64,000 bases of DNA. It comes from Actinocatenispora comari (GTDB taxonomy: Bacteria > Actinomycetota > Actinomycetes > Mycobacteriales > Micromonosporaceae). A program made the translations under genes and the position numbers. Below the pieces are notes generated by a model. It was not told the origin of the DNA and made no database searches. It saw only the letters and a list, made by a program, of their open reading frames with translations. The stretch covers positions 1 to 64,000 of the forward strand of contig NZ_BOPO01000096.1 in the NCBI RefSeq assembly GCF_017312725.1, read 5' to 3'. This document shows positions 42,271 through 50,121 of the stretch, one piece after another; position 1 is the first letter of the stretch; each line of letters opens with the position of its first letter.

Positions 42271-43299
42271 TCAGAAGGTGCTGCCGCGGCGCAGCAGCAG
42301 CCGGTGCAGCGTCTGCTGGATCGTCTCCCGTACCTGGTCGGCCAGGCCGAACACGGCGGCCGGGTCGTCCGGGTCGGCGTCCAGTGCGGACGTGTCGATC
42401 GGCTCGCCGCACTCGATCAGCCACTTGCTCGGCAGCGGCACCGCGCCGAGCGGCCCCAGCCACGGGAAGAACGGCGTGACCGGGAAGTACGGGATGCCGA
42501 GCAGCCGGGCCAGCGGCTTGATGTCACCGATCAGCGGGTAGATCTCCTCGGCCCCGACGATCGACACCGGCACGATCGGTACCTTCGTGCGCAGTGCGGC
42601 GGCCACGAAGCCGCCGCGGCCGAACCGCTGCAGCTTGTACCGGTCGGTGAAACGCTTGCCGATGCCCTTGAAGCCCTCCGGGAACACGCCGACGATCTCG
42701 CCATCGGACAGCAGCCGCTCCGCGTCCGGGTTGCACGCGAGCGTCGCGCCGGATTTGCGGGCGAACTCGCCGAGCATCGGGGTACGGAAGATGAAGTCGG
42801 CACCGAGCAGCCGCAGGTGCCGGTGCGCCGGATGGTCGTCCAGCAGCGCCAGCTGCAGCATCAGGCTGTCCATCGCGATGGTGCCGGAGTGGTTGCCGAC
42901 CAGCAGCGCCGCGCCGTCGGCCGGCACGTGGTCCAGCCCGGACACCTCCACCCGGAACCACGAGCGGTACAGCGGCCGCAGCACCCGGGCGAGCAGCTGC
43001 TCGGTCAGCTCCGGATCGAAGCCGAAGTCGTCCACCGGGTAGTCACCGGTGACCCGGCGACGCAGGAACGCCAACCCGTCCGCGATCCGCCGCTCCCACA
43101 CGTCCGCCTCGGCGGTGCCGCCGGACGCCTCCGCCGCATCCGCGCGCGGGTCACCGTCGGCACGGCCGGCGTCGACGCGCGGGTCACCGTCGGCACGGCC
43201 AGCGCCCACGCGCGGGTCGCCGTCGGCACGGCCGGCGTTCGCCGACGGGTCCTTCGCCGCGGTACCGTCGTCGCCCACCGCGGGCTCGTCGGCGGTCAC
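42271..43299 (-). CDS. lysophospholipid acyltransferase (PlsC-like)
   Basis: A 342-residue protein. The acceptor-site block is LLVGNHSGTIAMDSLMLQ, followed by LGADFIFRTPMLGEFARKSG and the FPEG motif in VGVFPEGFKGIGKRFT, as in actinobacterial 1-acylglycerol-phosphate-type acyltransferases. The first 65 residues are hydrophilic with three 11-residue repeats (AGRADGDPRVD type). GTG 43299 overlaps the epimerase stop (GTGA), so the two are translationally coupled. It probably acylates a membrane lipid or cell-envelope precursor. Confidence 0.85.
   Translation of the reverse strand: MTADEPAVGDDGTAAKDPSANAGRADGDPRVGAGRADGDPRVDAGRADGDPRADAAEASGGTAEADVWERRIADGLAFLRRRVTGDYPVDDFGFDPELTEQLLARVLRPLYRSWFRVEVSGLDHVPADGAALLVGNHSGTIAMDSLMLQLALLDDHPAHRHLRLLGADFIFRTPMLGEFARKSGATLACNPDAERLLSDGEIVGVFPEGFKGIGKRFTDRYKLQRFGRGGFVAAALRTKVPIVPVSIVGAEEIYPLIGDIKPLARLLGIPYFPVTPFFPWLGPLGAVPLPSKWLIECGEPIDTSALDADPDDPAAVFGLADQVRETIQQTLHRLLLRRGSTF
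43141..43239 (-). repeat. 33-bp coding tandem repeat, three copies
   Basis: CGCGCGGGTC begins copies at 43141, 43174 and 43207 (the last with one change). Each unit encodes AGRADGDPRxx in the N-terminus of the acyltransferase. The period is a multiple of three, so copy-number change would keep the frame. Confidence 0.8.
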
Positions 43300-44381
43300 G
43301 GTCGGTCTCCCTTCGCCGCCAGCATCGAGCGCAGCCCGGACAGTACGGCCCGGCCACCGGCCCGGAGCAACCGCTCGGCCTCGTCCAGGCCGCCGGCATC
43401 GACCGGCGCGCCCATTCCGTGCCCGGCGATGAAGTCGTCGAACGCCTCCGGCGTGCTGCGCGGCGAGTAACCGAAGTCGTCGATGAGCCGGCGCACGTCC
43501 ACCACCCGACCGTGCACCAGGAAGTCGAGCTGGTCGAGCGAGAAGTCGACCAGCCCGGACCGGCGGGCCAGCTGCGCCACGGTGGTCATCGCCGGGTCCG
43601 GCATCGGCCACGGCACCCGGCCGGCCCGGCGGACCGCCTGGGACAGCAGCAGCACGCCCGGCCCGGCCACGTTGAAGTCGCCGGGGTGCTCCTCGCGGGC
43701 GGCCCGGCAGGTCACCTCGACCGCGTCGTCGGCGTGCACGAACTGGATCCGCGGATCGTGCCCGAGCACGGTGGGCACCACCGGCAGCGAGAAGTACCGG
43801 GTGAGCGTGGTGTCGGCGCGCGAACCGACGAACGGCGCGAAGCGCAGCACGGTCACCGCCGTGTCGGGGCGACGGCGCCGGAACCCGCGCACGTACCCCT
43901 CGATCTCGACGACGTCCTTGGCGTAGCCGCCGCGCGGCATGGCGCGCAGCGCGGTCTGCTCGGTGAAGATCGCCGGGTCGCGCGGCGACGCGCCGTACGC
44001 GGCGGTGGAGGAGCGGACCACCAGCCGGCGCACCGTCGGCGCGTGCTGGCACGCCGCGAGCAGCTGCAACGTACCGATGACGTTGAGTTCCTTCATCGCG
44101 TCGCGGCCGCCGGCCCCGGTCGGGCCGGCGACCACGGCGAGGTGGAGCACGGTGTCCACCGCGGCGTCGGTCACCAGCCGGGCGATGCCCGGGCTGCTGA
44201 TGTCGGCGCGGCGGTAGTCGACCGCGGGCAGCAGGCTCGCGGCCACCCCGGTCGGCTCGGTCTCGTCCACCCCGACCACCCGGTCGATCCGGGGGTCGGC
44301 GGCGAGTCGAGCCGCGACCTGGGCCGCGAAGTACCTGCTGACGCCCGTGACGAGCACGACCCGTGGTGCGACTGCGTGCAT
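43296..44381 (-). CDS. NAD-dependent epimerase/dehydratase
   Basis: A 361-residue short-chain extended dehydrogenase. The nucleotide loop is VLVTGVSRYFAAQVAARLAA, followed by VVGVDETEPTG; VRSSTAAYGASPRDPAIFTE and RGGYAKDVVEIEGY carry the Ser and Tyr-Lys catalytic region, and VTVLRFAPFVGSRADT follows. ATG 44381 (MHAVAPRVV) is chosen. The pair of this gene with the acyltransferase and bS22 is a conserved actinobacterial block. Its substrate is unknown. Confidence 0.85.
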   Translation of the reverse strand: MHAVAPRVVLVTGVSRYFAAQVAARLAADPRIDRVVGVDETEPTGVAASLLPAVDYRRADISSPGIARLVTDAAVDTVLHLAVVAGPTGAGGRDAMKELNVIGTLQLLAACQHAPTVRRLVVRSSTAAYGASPRDPAIFTEQTALRAMPRGGYAKDVVEIEGYVRGFRRRRPDTAVTVLRFAPFVGSRADTTLTRYFSLPVVPTVLGHDPRIQFVHADDAVEVTCRAAREEHPGDFNVAGPGVLLLSQAVRRAGRVPWPMPDPAMTTVAQLARRSGLVDFSLDQLDFLVHGRVVDVRRLIDDFGYSPRSTPEAFDDFIAGHGMGAPVDAGGLDEAERLLRAGGRAVLSGLRSMLAAKGDRP

Positions 44382-44536
44382 GCGCGCCCCCAGCACCATC
44401 AGTGGCCCGCGCCATCGGTGACAGCACCTCGATGGCACGGCGCCTTCAGTGGCTGACGCGAATCCTGCCGTTGGACGACGTCGTCACGACCCGTCCCGCG
44501 GCACCGGCGATGCGGTCGGCGGCAGCCGACCCGGGC

Positions 44537-44638
44537 CTACTTGCCCTGACGGCGCCGCTGGATGCGGGTCTTGCGCAGCAGCTTGCGGTGCTTCTTCTTC
44601 GCCATCCGCTTGCGCCGCTTCTTGACGACGGAGCCCAT
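44537..44638 (-). CDS. bS22-type small ribosomal protein (AURKAIP1/COX24 domain), 33 aa
   Basis: The reading frame encodes [20 protein letters not shown] followed by [13 protein letters not shown], which is the well-known tiny, highly basic AURKAIP1/COX24-domain protein of actinobacteria, found in the mycobacterial small ribosomal subunit as bS22. At 33 codons it is easily missed. It lies upstream of the epimerase gene on the same strand, with 155 bases between. No distinct ribosome site is visible besides an AAGGGGATG-like stretch before it (GGGGATGACGT on that strand). Confidence 0.9.
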   Translation of the reverse strand: MGSVVKKRRKRMAKKKHRKLLRKTRIQRRRQGK

Positions 44639-44974
44639 ACGTCATCCCCTTGCTTGCGATTTCGCCGGCCGCCGATGCGGCGGCCTGGCGCAGGTAGTGA
44701 ACACCAAACCTTATCCGGGTGAGCGGGTGATCGCCGCAGCGGGCGGAGGTGCACCGACGGGCGTCACATCACCTCGCCGCCGACCGTCACGCTGAGCGAC
44801 TACCGTACCGAGGCCGGCGCGGCTCGCCGAGACCGCGCCCCGGCAGTGCCGCCCCTCGGCCGGGAGGACCCGTACCGCACCGGTGTGGCGCGGTCGGGGT
44901 CCCGGAGAAAAACCGGGCGGCGGACGCCGCGCACGGCTCGCCACCCGGTTTTCTCGGCGTGATGCGAAGATGTT
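44639..44974. other. gene-free region with terminator
   Basis: The 336 bases between bS22 and the DUF397 gene hold no credible gene. The right part carries the bidirectional-looking terminator at 44905-44955. The left part should hold the bS22 promoter. A bldC-like gene, which neighbours bS22 in Streptomyces, is not present here. Confidence 0.5.
44905..44955 (-). terminator. rho-independent terminator after the Xre-DUF397 unit
   Basis: GAGAAAAACCGGGCGG (44905-44920) pairs with CCACCCGGTTTTCTC (44941-44955), with one bulge and one mismatch. On the reverse strand the hairpin ends in CGGTTTTTCTCC, a clear U-run, so it should stop transcription coming from the DUF397 gene. Confidence 0.8.
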
Positions 44975-45199
44975 TCAGCTCAGGTCGAAACGGCCGTCGC
45001 GAATTCCGTCGAGGAACTCACCCCAGGCCGCCGTGCCAAAAACGAATGCCGTACCCAGTCGATTCTTGGAATCGCGCACACCAACACCTGACGGGACGAA
45101 CGCGACTTCGACGCAGTTGTTCCCGCCCCCGCTGCGGGTGCTCTTGCGCCATGCCGCGAAGGCCAGCTCGGTAGGGTACGCGGTGCCTTCGTAGTGCAT
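44975..45199 (-). CDS. DUF397 protein, 74 aa
   Basis: The motifs LAFAAWRKSTRSGGGNNCVE and GVGVRDSKNRLGTAFVFG are diagnostic of DUF397 (WRKST, NCVEVA, VRDSK). ATG 45199 shares its first base with the TGA of the preceding Xre gene (TGATG), and AAGGAG lies just before within that gene. It is the partner of the adjacent regulator, like the pair at 27503-28526, but in single copy. Confidence 0.85.
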   Translation of the reverse strand: MHYEGTAYPTELAFAAWRKSTRSGGGNNCVEVAFVPSGVGVRDSKNRLGTAFVFGTAAWGEFLDGIRDGRFDLS

Positions 45200-46047
45200 C
45201 ACAACTCCTTCGTCAACGCGACGACCCGCTCCAATGCATTGTCCGGCTTGAGCGCCGCCGCGCGTAGATGGTCAAACATCAGGTTATAACGACGAACCTC
45301 CTGGTCGGTTTCCAGATAGAGCCCACCAGTTGCATTGTCGAGATAAACGACATCCGGATCCTCGGGATCCGGGAAACCGAGGATGACAAAGGCACCGTCC
45401 ATCCCCGCATGTTCGCCGGAATCGAAGGGCACCACCTGCATCGTCACGTTGGTGCGCTCGGCCACGGCGGCCAGGTGGTGCAGTTGCTCGCGCATCACCT
45501 CGCGGCCGCCGACCCAGCGGTGCAGGACCGCCTCGTCGAGCACCAGCCAGAGCTCCGGAGGGTCACCCTCAGTGAGCAACTTCTGCCGAGCGAGCCGCAG
45601 ATCGACCTTGCGTTCGATCTCCTCGGGGGTGAGATCGGGTCGCGCCGCCCGGGTCGCGGCGCGGGCGTACTCCCGGGTCTGGAGCAGGCCGGGGATCAGC
45701 AGCGCCTCGTAGGTGAAGATGGTCTCCGCGGCGGCCTCCAACCCGATGTACGGGCCCAGCGCGACGTCGCTGTACGGATGCCACCAGGCCTTCTGCCGCG
45801 CCTCCCGGGCGATCTGGACGAGCTCCTCGCACTTCTGCTCGTCCAGCCCGTAGATGTGCAGCATGAAGCGGACGTCCCGGGCGGTCGGCGAGACCTGGGC
45901 GTTCTCGGTCCGGGAGATCTTGGACGCGGAACACTCCATCCGGCCGGCGACCTGGTCGATGGTCAGCCCGGCCTCCTCGCGCAGCCGGCGCAGTTCCATG
46001 GCGAGCCGCCGCCGCCGTGCGGTCGGGCTGCGTCGTCTGAGGGTCAT
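45199..46047 (-). CDS. Xre helix-turn-helix regulator with DUF5753 domain
   Basis: A 282-residue protein. The HTH (MELRRLREEAGLTIDQVAGR, MECSASKISRTENAQ) is followed by DUF5753 (ALLIPGLLQTREYARAATRA, RKVDLRLARQKLL, PPELWLVLDEAVLHRWVGG). GAGGAGG precedes the ATG at 46047. Together with its DUF397 partner it forms an actinobacterial regulatory pair of the WhiJ/AbaA kind. Its sequence is clearly different from the other Xre in this window, so the two are not recent copies. Confidence 0.85.
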   Translation of the reverse strand: MTLRRRSPTARRRRLAMELRRLREEAGLTIDQVAGRMECSASKISRTENAQVSPTARDVRFMLHIYGLDEQKCEELVQIAREARQKAWWHPYSDVALGPYIGLEAAAETIFTYEALLIPGLLQTREYARAATRAARPDLTPEEIERKVDLRLARQKLLTEGDPPELWLVLDEAVLHRWVGGREVMREQLHHLAAVAERTNVTMQVVPFDSGEHAGMDGAFVILGFPDPEDPDVVYLDNATGGLYLETDQEVRRYNLMFDHLRAAALKPDNALERVVALTKEL

Positions 46048-46348
46048 CGCCTTACCTCCTCGGCACGCCGATGGGGAGTGGGATCCGGCTCCACCCAGAC
46101 CGGCGCAGCTAACCCCCCGCCGATCTTGCACCTACTCACCGATCCTGCCCAGACCGGAAGCGCAGAATTCCTCGAACCCCGACGGGGGACATCTCCGGCG
46201 AACGGCACTGTTATGCCGTTACCTCTCGGATGCGAGGTTTCGCCGACCTTCCACCGGCCTAACGAAGCGGACCGCGGGAGGTGGCGGATGCGGTCAGGTC
46301 TGCTTGATCAATAACAAAGCGCCAGCTCAGTACGGGGTGGAGACGGCA
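46048..46348. other. gene-free region upstream of the Xre gene
   Basis: This 301-base gap contains no supported gene. An AT-richer run TTGATCAATAACAAAG (46303 onward) and GAATTCCTCGAACCCCGACG (46165 onward) are the only notable features. The promoter of the reverse-strand Xre unit should be near 46050-46150. Confidence 0.35.
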
Positions 46349-46380
46349 ACGGGGCGCCCGGCACGCGCCGGACGCCCCGT
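46349..46380 (-). terminator. terminator after proline dehydrogenase
   Basis: ACGGGGCG (46349-46356) pairs with CGCCCCGT (46373-46380), with a further inner GGC/GCC pairing. It starts 17 bases after the stop codon of the reverse-strand proline dehydrogenase. Confidence 0.7.
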
Positions 46381-46396
46381 GGGCCACGCCGATCGG

Positions 46397-47317
46397 TCAG
46401 CCGCGGCTGCCGAGCGAGCGAAGGAAGAACGCCAGGTTCGCCGGGCGTTCGGCAAGACGTCGCATGAGATACCCGTACCACTGCACTCCGTAGGGCAGGT
46501 AGACACGCATCGTGTACCCGTCGGCGATGAGCCGGCGCTGCTCGTCCGGCCGGATGCCGTAGAGCATCTGGAACTCGAACGAGTCGGGCGAGCGGTCGAA
46601 CCACTTCGCCCGGTCCTCCGCGATCGCCACCATCCGCGGGTCGTGGGTGGCGACCATCGGCCTGCCCTCGCCCGCCATCAGGATGTTCAGGCACCGCACG
46701 TACGACCGGTCGACGTCCAGCTTGGCCTGGAACGCCACCGACTCGGGCTCGTCGTACGCCCCCTTGCACAGCCGGACCCGGGACCCCGCGCCGGCGAGCT
46801 CGCGGCAGTCCGCCTCGGTGCGCCGCAGGTACGCCTGGAGCACCGCGCCGGTGTCCGGGAAGTCCTTGCGCAGCTGCATCAGCAGCTCCAGGGTGGAGTC
46901 GGTGGTGGTGTGGTCCTCCATGTCCACCGTCACCGTGGTGCCGGCGTTGGTCGCCGCCTGGCAGATCTCCCGGGCATGCTGGTAGGCCAGCTTCTCGTCG
47001 AACAGCTGGCCCAGCGCGGACAGCTTGATGCTGACCTCCACCGGCGGGCACAGCCCCTCGGCGGACAGCGCGCCGAGCAGGTCGAGGTACGCCTGCTTCG
47101 TGGTCGTCGCCTGCTCCGGGCTGGTGGTGTCCTCGCCCAGGTAGTCGAGACTGACCGCGAGGCCGGACGAGACCAGCTCGCGCGAGGTGTGGAGGGCGTC
47201 GTCGAGCGCGGCGCCCGCGACGTAACGACGGACCACGTCCCGGCTGACCGGGGCGGTCTCGACAAGCCGCTCGACCCGGTCACTGCGGGCCGCGGCGAGG
47301 ATCACCGATCGGAGCAT
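46397..47317 (-). CDS. proline dehydrogenase
   Basis: A 306-residue FAD enzyme, TIM-barrel PRODH domain, that oxidises proline to pyrroline-5-carboxylate. VSIKLSALGQLFDE, VDMEDHTTTDSTLEL, VLQAYLRRTEADC, VRLCKGAYDEPESVAF, MVATHDPRMV, EFQMLYGIRPDEQRRL and the C-terminal RVYLPYGVQWYGYLMRRLAE are all hallmark blocks. It is monofunctional, lacking the P5C dehydrogenase half of PutA. ATG 47317 (MLRSVILAAARSD) is chosen. No P5C dehydrogenase gene lies in the window. Confidence 0.92.
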   Translation of the reverse strand: MLRSVILAAARSDRVERLVETAPVSRDVVRRYVAGAALDDALHTSRELVSSGLAVSLDYLGEDTTSPEQATTTKQAYLDLLGALSAEGLCPPVEVSIKLSALGQLFDEKLAYQHAREICQAATNAGTTVTVDMEDHTTTDSTLELLMQLRKDFPDTGAVLQAYLRRTEADCRELAGAGSRVRLCKGAYDEPESVAFQAKLDVDRSYVRCLNILMAGEGRPMVATHDPRMVAIAEDRAKWFDRSPDSFEFQMLYGIRPDEQRRLIADGYTMRVYLPYGVQWYGYLMRRLAERPANLAFFLRSLGSRG

Positions 47318-47568
47318 GGCCCCGACTTTAACCCTGTCGCCGGCTCGCTCGACAGGGAGACCCATCACAGAACGTCAACATGTTTCGAAGGGCTTCCCTG
47401 TCCGATTCCGTCGATCTTTCATGCAGCTCCCGGACCACCGTCAAATCGTCGGCTCGCGCGGCGCAGCGGTGACGGTACGCGACCACCCGCCCGCGCGCGG
47501 CGGCCGAACCGGACACCGCGGTACGGCGGGTGACCGGCCGGCACCGGTACCGGTGGGAGGATGCAGGG

Positions 47569-48735
47569 ATGGACACGTCCCGGGAGCTGGTCGTCGGCCT
47601 GGGGTCCGGCGCCGAGCAGCTGGCCGATCCGGACCTCGCCACCGCCGACATGGTGCTCAACATCGGCCCGCAGCACCCGTCCACGCACGGCGTGCTGCGG
47701 CTGCGGCTGACGCTCGACGGGGAACGCGTCAAGGCCGCCGAGCCGATCATCGGGTACATGCACCGGGGCGCGGAGAAGCTGTTCGAGGTGCGCGACTACC
47801 GGCAGATCATCATGCTGGCGAACCGGCACGACTGGCTGTCCGCGTTCAGCAACGAGCTGGGCGTGGTGCTCGCCGTCGAGCGGCTGATGGGACTCGCGGT
47901 ACCGGACCGGGCGGTGTGGCTGCGCACCCTGCTCGCCGAGCTGAACCGGGTGCTCAACCACCTGATGTTCCTCGGTTCGTACCCGCTGGAGATCGGCGCG
48001 ATCACGCCGATGTTCTACGCGTTCCGGGAGCGGGAGACGCTGCAGGCCGTGATGGAGGAGGTCGCCGGCGGCCGGATGCACTTCATGTTCAACCGGGTCG
48101 GCGGGCTGAAGGAGGAGGTACCGGCGGGCTGGACCCGGCGCTGCCGGGACGCGATCGCCGCCGTCCGGCGCCGGCTGCCGGATCTCGACGACATCATCAT
48201 GCGCAACGAGATCTTCCTCGCTCGTACCGTCGGGGTCGGCGTGCTGACCGCCGAGGCGGCCGCGGCGTACGGGGTGTCCGGGCCGGTGGCCCGCGCCTCC
48301 GGGCTCGACCTCGACCTGCGCCGGGACGAGCCCTACCTCGCGTACGACCGGCTCGACGTGCCGGTCGTCACCCGCACCGCGGGCGACTGCCACGCCCGGT
48401 TCGAGTGCCTGCTGGAGCAGGTGCACGTGTCGCTGGAGCTGGCCGACGCCTGCCTGTCCGAAGTGGACCGGACCACCGGGCCGGTGAACGTGCGGCTGCC
48501 GAAGGTGGTCAAGGCACCGGAGGGGCACACGTACGCGTGGACCGAGAACCCGCTCGGCATCAACGGGTACTACCTGGTGTCGCGCGGGGAGAAGACGCCG
48601 TGGCGGCTCAAGCTGCGCACCGCCTCGTACGCCAACATCCAGGCACTGTGCACGTTGCTGCCGGGCTGCCTGGTACCGGACCTGATCGCGATCCTCGGCT
48701 CGATGTTCTTCGTCGTCGGCGACATCGACAAGTAG
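47569..48735 (+). CDS. nuoD: orphan NADH-quinone oxidoreductase subunit D (NuoD)
   Basis: A 388-residue 49-kDa-type subunit. [72 protein letters not shown], and the C-terminal [20 protein letters not shown] and [14 protein letters not shown] carry the quinone-site residues expected. No other nuo gene adjoins it, so it is a second, stand-alone copy rather than part of a complex I operon. ATG 47569 follows GGGAGGATGCAGGG. It may replace or modify subunit D under some condition. Confidence 0.9.
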   Translation: MDTSRELVVGLGSGAEQLADPDLATADMVLNIGPQHPSTHGVLRLRLTLDGERVKAAEPIIGYMHRGAEKLFEVRDYRQIIMLANRHDWLSAFSNELGVVLAVERLMGLAVPDRAVWLRTLLAELNRVLNHLMFLGSYPLEIGAITPMFYAFRERETLQAVMEEVAGGRMHFMFNRVGGLKEEVPAGWTRRCRDAIAAVRRRLPDLDDIIMRNEIFLARTVGVGVLTAEAAAAYGVSGPVARASGLDLDLRRDEPYLAYDRLDVPVVTRTAGDCHARFECLLEQVHVSLELADACLSEVDRTTGPVNVRLPKVVKAPEGHTYAWTENPLGINGYYLVSRGEKTPWRLKLRTASYANIQALCTLLPGCLVPDLIAILGSMFFVVGDIDK

Positions 48736-48833
48736 CGCCGGACCGCGCGACCTCGACAAGTAGCGCGCGAGAACGGTGAGTGGCGCCGGGACGCGAGAAC
48801 GGTGAGTGGCTCCGCGACGCGCGAGGTCGCCGG

Positions 48834-49856
48834 TCAGTCCTCGGCGCGGTGCCGGGCCCGGCGCGCCGCCCGGGGCGACACCGGCGCCGGCGGCGCAGGC
48901 GGGTCCTCGCCGCGCAGTTCGGCCCACGGGTCGAGGCGGGCCACGCTGTCCCGCAGCGGGTCGACGGCGCGTGGCGGCCGACGTCGTACGGCCGGGGCCG
49001 GCGGCGCCGTGGTCTCGGGTTGCGCCTTGCGGCGCTCCACCCGCAACGGCTCGAACCGCTGTACCCCGCTGTCCCGCAGCGGATCGGGCGCCGGCGGCAG
49101 GCTGCCACGTCCGCGCGCGGCGTCTCGCGCCGGGCCCGCGGCGGCGGGACGCGCGCCATCCCGTACCGGCTGCATCGCCCCCGGCCGCAGGCTGTCCCGC
49201 ACCGGATCGACCGCACCGGGCCGCAGGCTGTCCCGCACCGGATCGACGGCACCGGGCCGCAGGCTGTCCCGGACCGGGTCGACGGCGCCGGGCCGCAGGC
49301 TGTCCCGGACCGGGTCGACGGCGCCGGGCCGCAGGCTGTCCCGGACCGGGTCGATCGTGCCGGGTTGCATGCTGTCGGCGACCGGGTCACGGCGGCGGGG
49401 CGGCATCCCCGGGCGGCGGGTGCCGGCGGATGCCTGGGCCGCGCTCGCGCCGACCGGCTCGCGGGCCGGTTCGCCACCGAGCCGCGCGGTCAGCGTGTCG
49501 AGCTGCTCCTGCAGCGCGGCGAGTTCGGCGTGCGTGCCGTGCTTGGTGCGCTGCAACGCGGTGGTCATCGCGGAGCCGAGGTCGCCGCGTACCGCTTCGA
49601 TCTCGGCGGCCAGGTTCTCTTGCAGCTCGATCCGGACCCCGTCGGCGTCCCGGCGCAGCACCACCGACAGGCCGATCAGCACCGTACCGACGATCGCGAG
49701 CACCGCGGTGCCGCGCAGTGCACCGCCGTCCCGGGCGAACCAGAGCGCGATCCCGGCGAGCGGCGCGAGCATCGCGCCGACCCAGAACAGCACGGTGGGC
49801 AACCGACCGCGGTGGGGTCGACGTCCCTGGGCGGACGCTGCGGTACGGGCTGTCAT
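48834..49856 (-). CDS. membrane protein with 12-residue tandem repeats
   Basis: A 340-residue protein. Two membrane segments come first (PTVLFWVGAMLAPLAGIALW and GTAVLAIVGTVLIGLSVVL), then a helical, coiled-coil-like stretch (ELQENLAAEIEAVRGDLGSA and ELAALQEQLDTLTARLGG), then about five copies of DPVRDSLRPGAV and a basic, proline-rich end. ATG 49856 is chosen (MTARTAASAQGRR). No function is recognised. The repeat may form an extended surface that binds other proteins. Confidence 0.75.
   Translation of the reverse strand: MTARTAASAQGRRPHRGRLPTVLFWVGAMLAPLAGIALWFARDGGALRGTAVLAIVGTVLIGLSVVLRRDADGVRIELQENLAAEIEAVRGDLGSAMTTALQRTKHGTHAELAALQEQLDTLTARLGGEPAREPVGASAAQASAGTRRPGMPPRRRDPVADSMQPGTIDPVRDSLRPGAVDPVRDSLRPGAVDPVRDSLRPGAVDPVRDSLRPGAVDPVRDSLRPGAMQPVRDGARPAAAGPARDAARGRGSLPPAPDPLRDSGVQRFEPLRVERRKAQPETTAPPAPAVRRRPPRAVDPLRDSVARLDPWAELRGEDPPAPPAPVSPRAARRARHRAED
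49190..49369 (-). repeat. 36-bp coding tandem repeat, about five copies
   Basis: GGCTGTCCCG recurs at 49190, 49226, 49262, 49298 and 49334, exactly 36 bases apart. Each unit encodes DPVRDSLRPGAV on the reverse strand. The first and last copies have diverged. Confidence 0.85.
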
Positions 49857-50121
49857 GGGAGCCGAGGCTACCGAGTGCGACACGGTCGAAGAAAGGCCGG
49901 GCCATCGCGCAATCGGTAAAACGATCGACAACTGGCCGGCCACCCGGCCCGATCGTCGGCGAACGGTGACTTCATCCGAACCAACCGTCACGACTGCGAC
50001 GAGAATTACCCCGGAAAGGGGACGCCCGAACGCGATCGGGCCGGTGGAGTCGGTCGACTCCACCGGCCCGATCGATCACTGTCCGTCAGCTGCCGGAGCC
50101 CCGGTCAGCTGCGGAGCCCGG
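49857..50121. other. region between membrane protein and importer genes, with a long palindrome
   Basis: No gene is seen. Besides the palindrome at 50033-50074, the word GTCAGCTGC occurs three times (about 50085, 50104 and 50121), the last overlapping the binding-protein stop codon. Confidence 0.45.
50033..50074 (-). terminator. 20-bp perfect stem with two-base loop, end of opu binding-protein gene
   Basis: CGATCGGGCCGGTGGAGTCG (50033-50052) pairs in full with its complement at 50055-50074, separated only by GT. It lies 48 bases after the binding-protein stop. It should be a very strong transcription stop, or a site for a dimeric protein. Confidence 0.75.

Noticed and set aside
44639-44974. 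A bldC gene next to bS22, as in Streptomyces
   Set aside because: No frame on either strand shows the MerR-like BldC helix-turn-helix.
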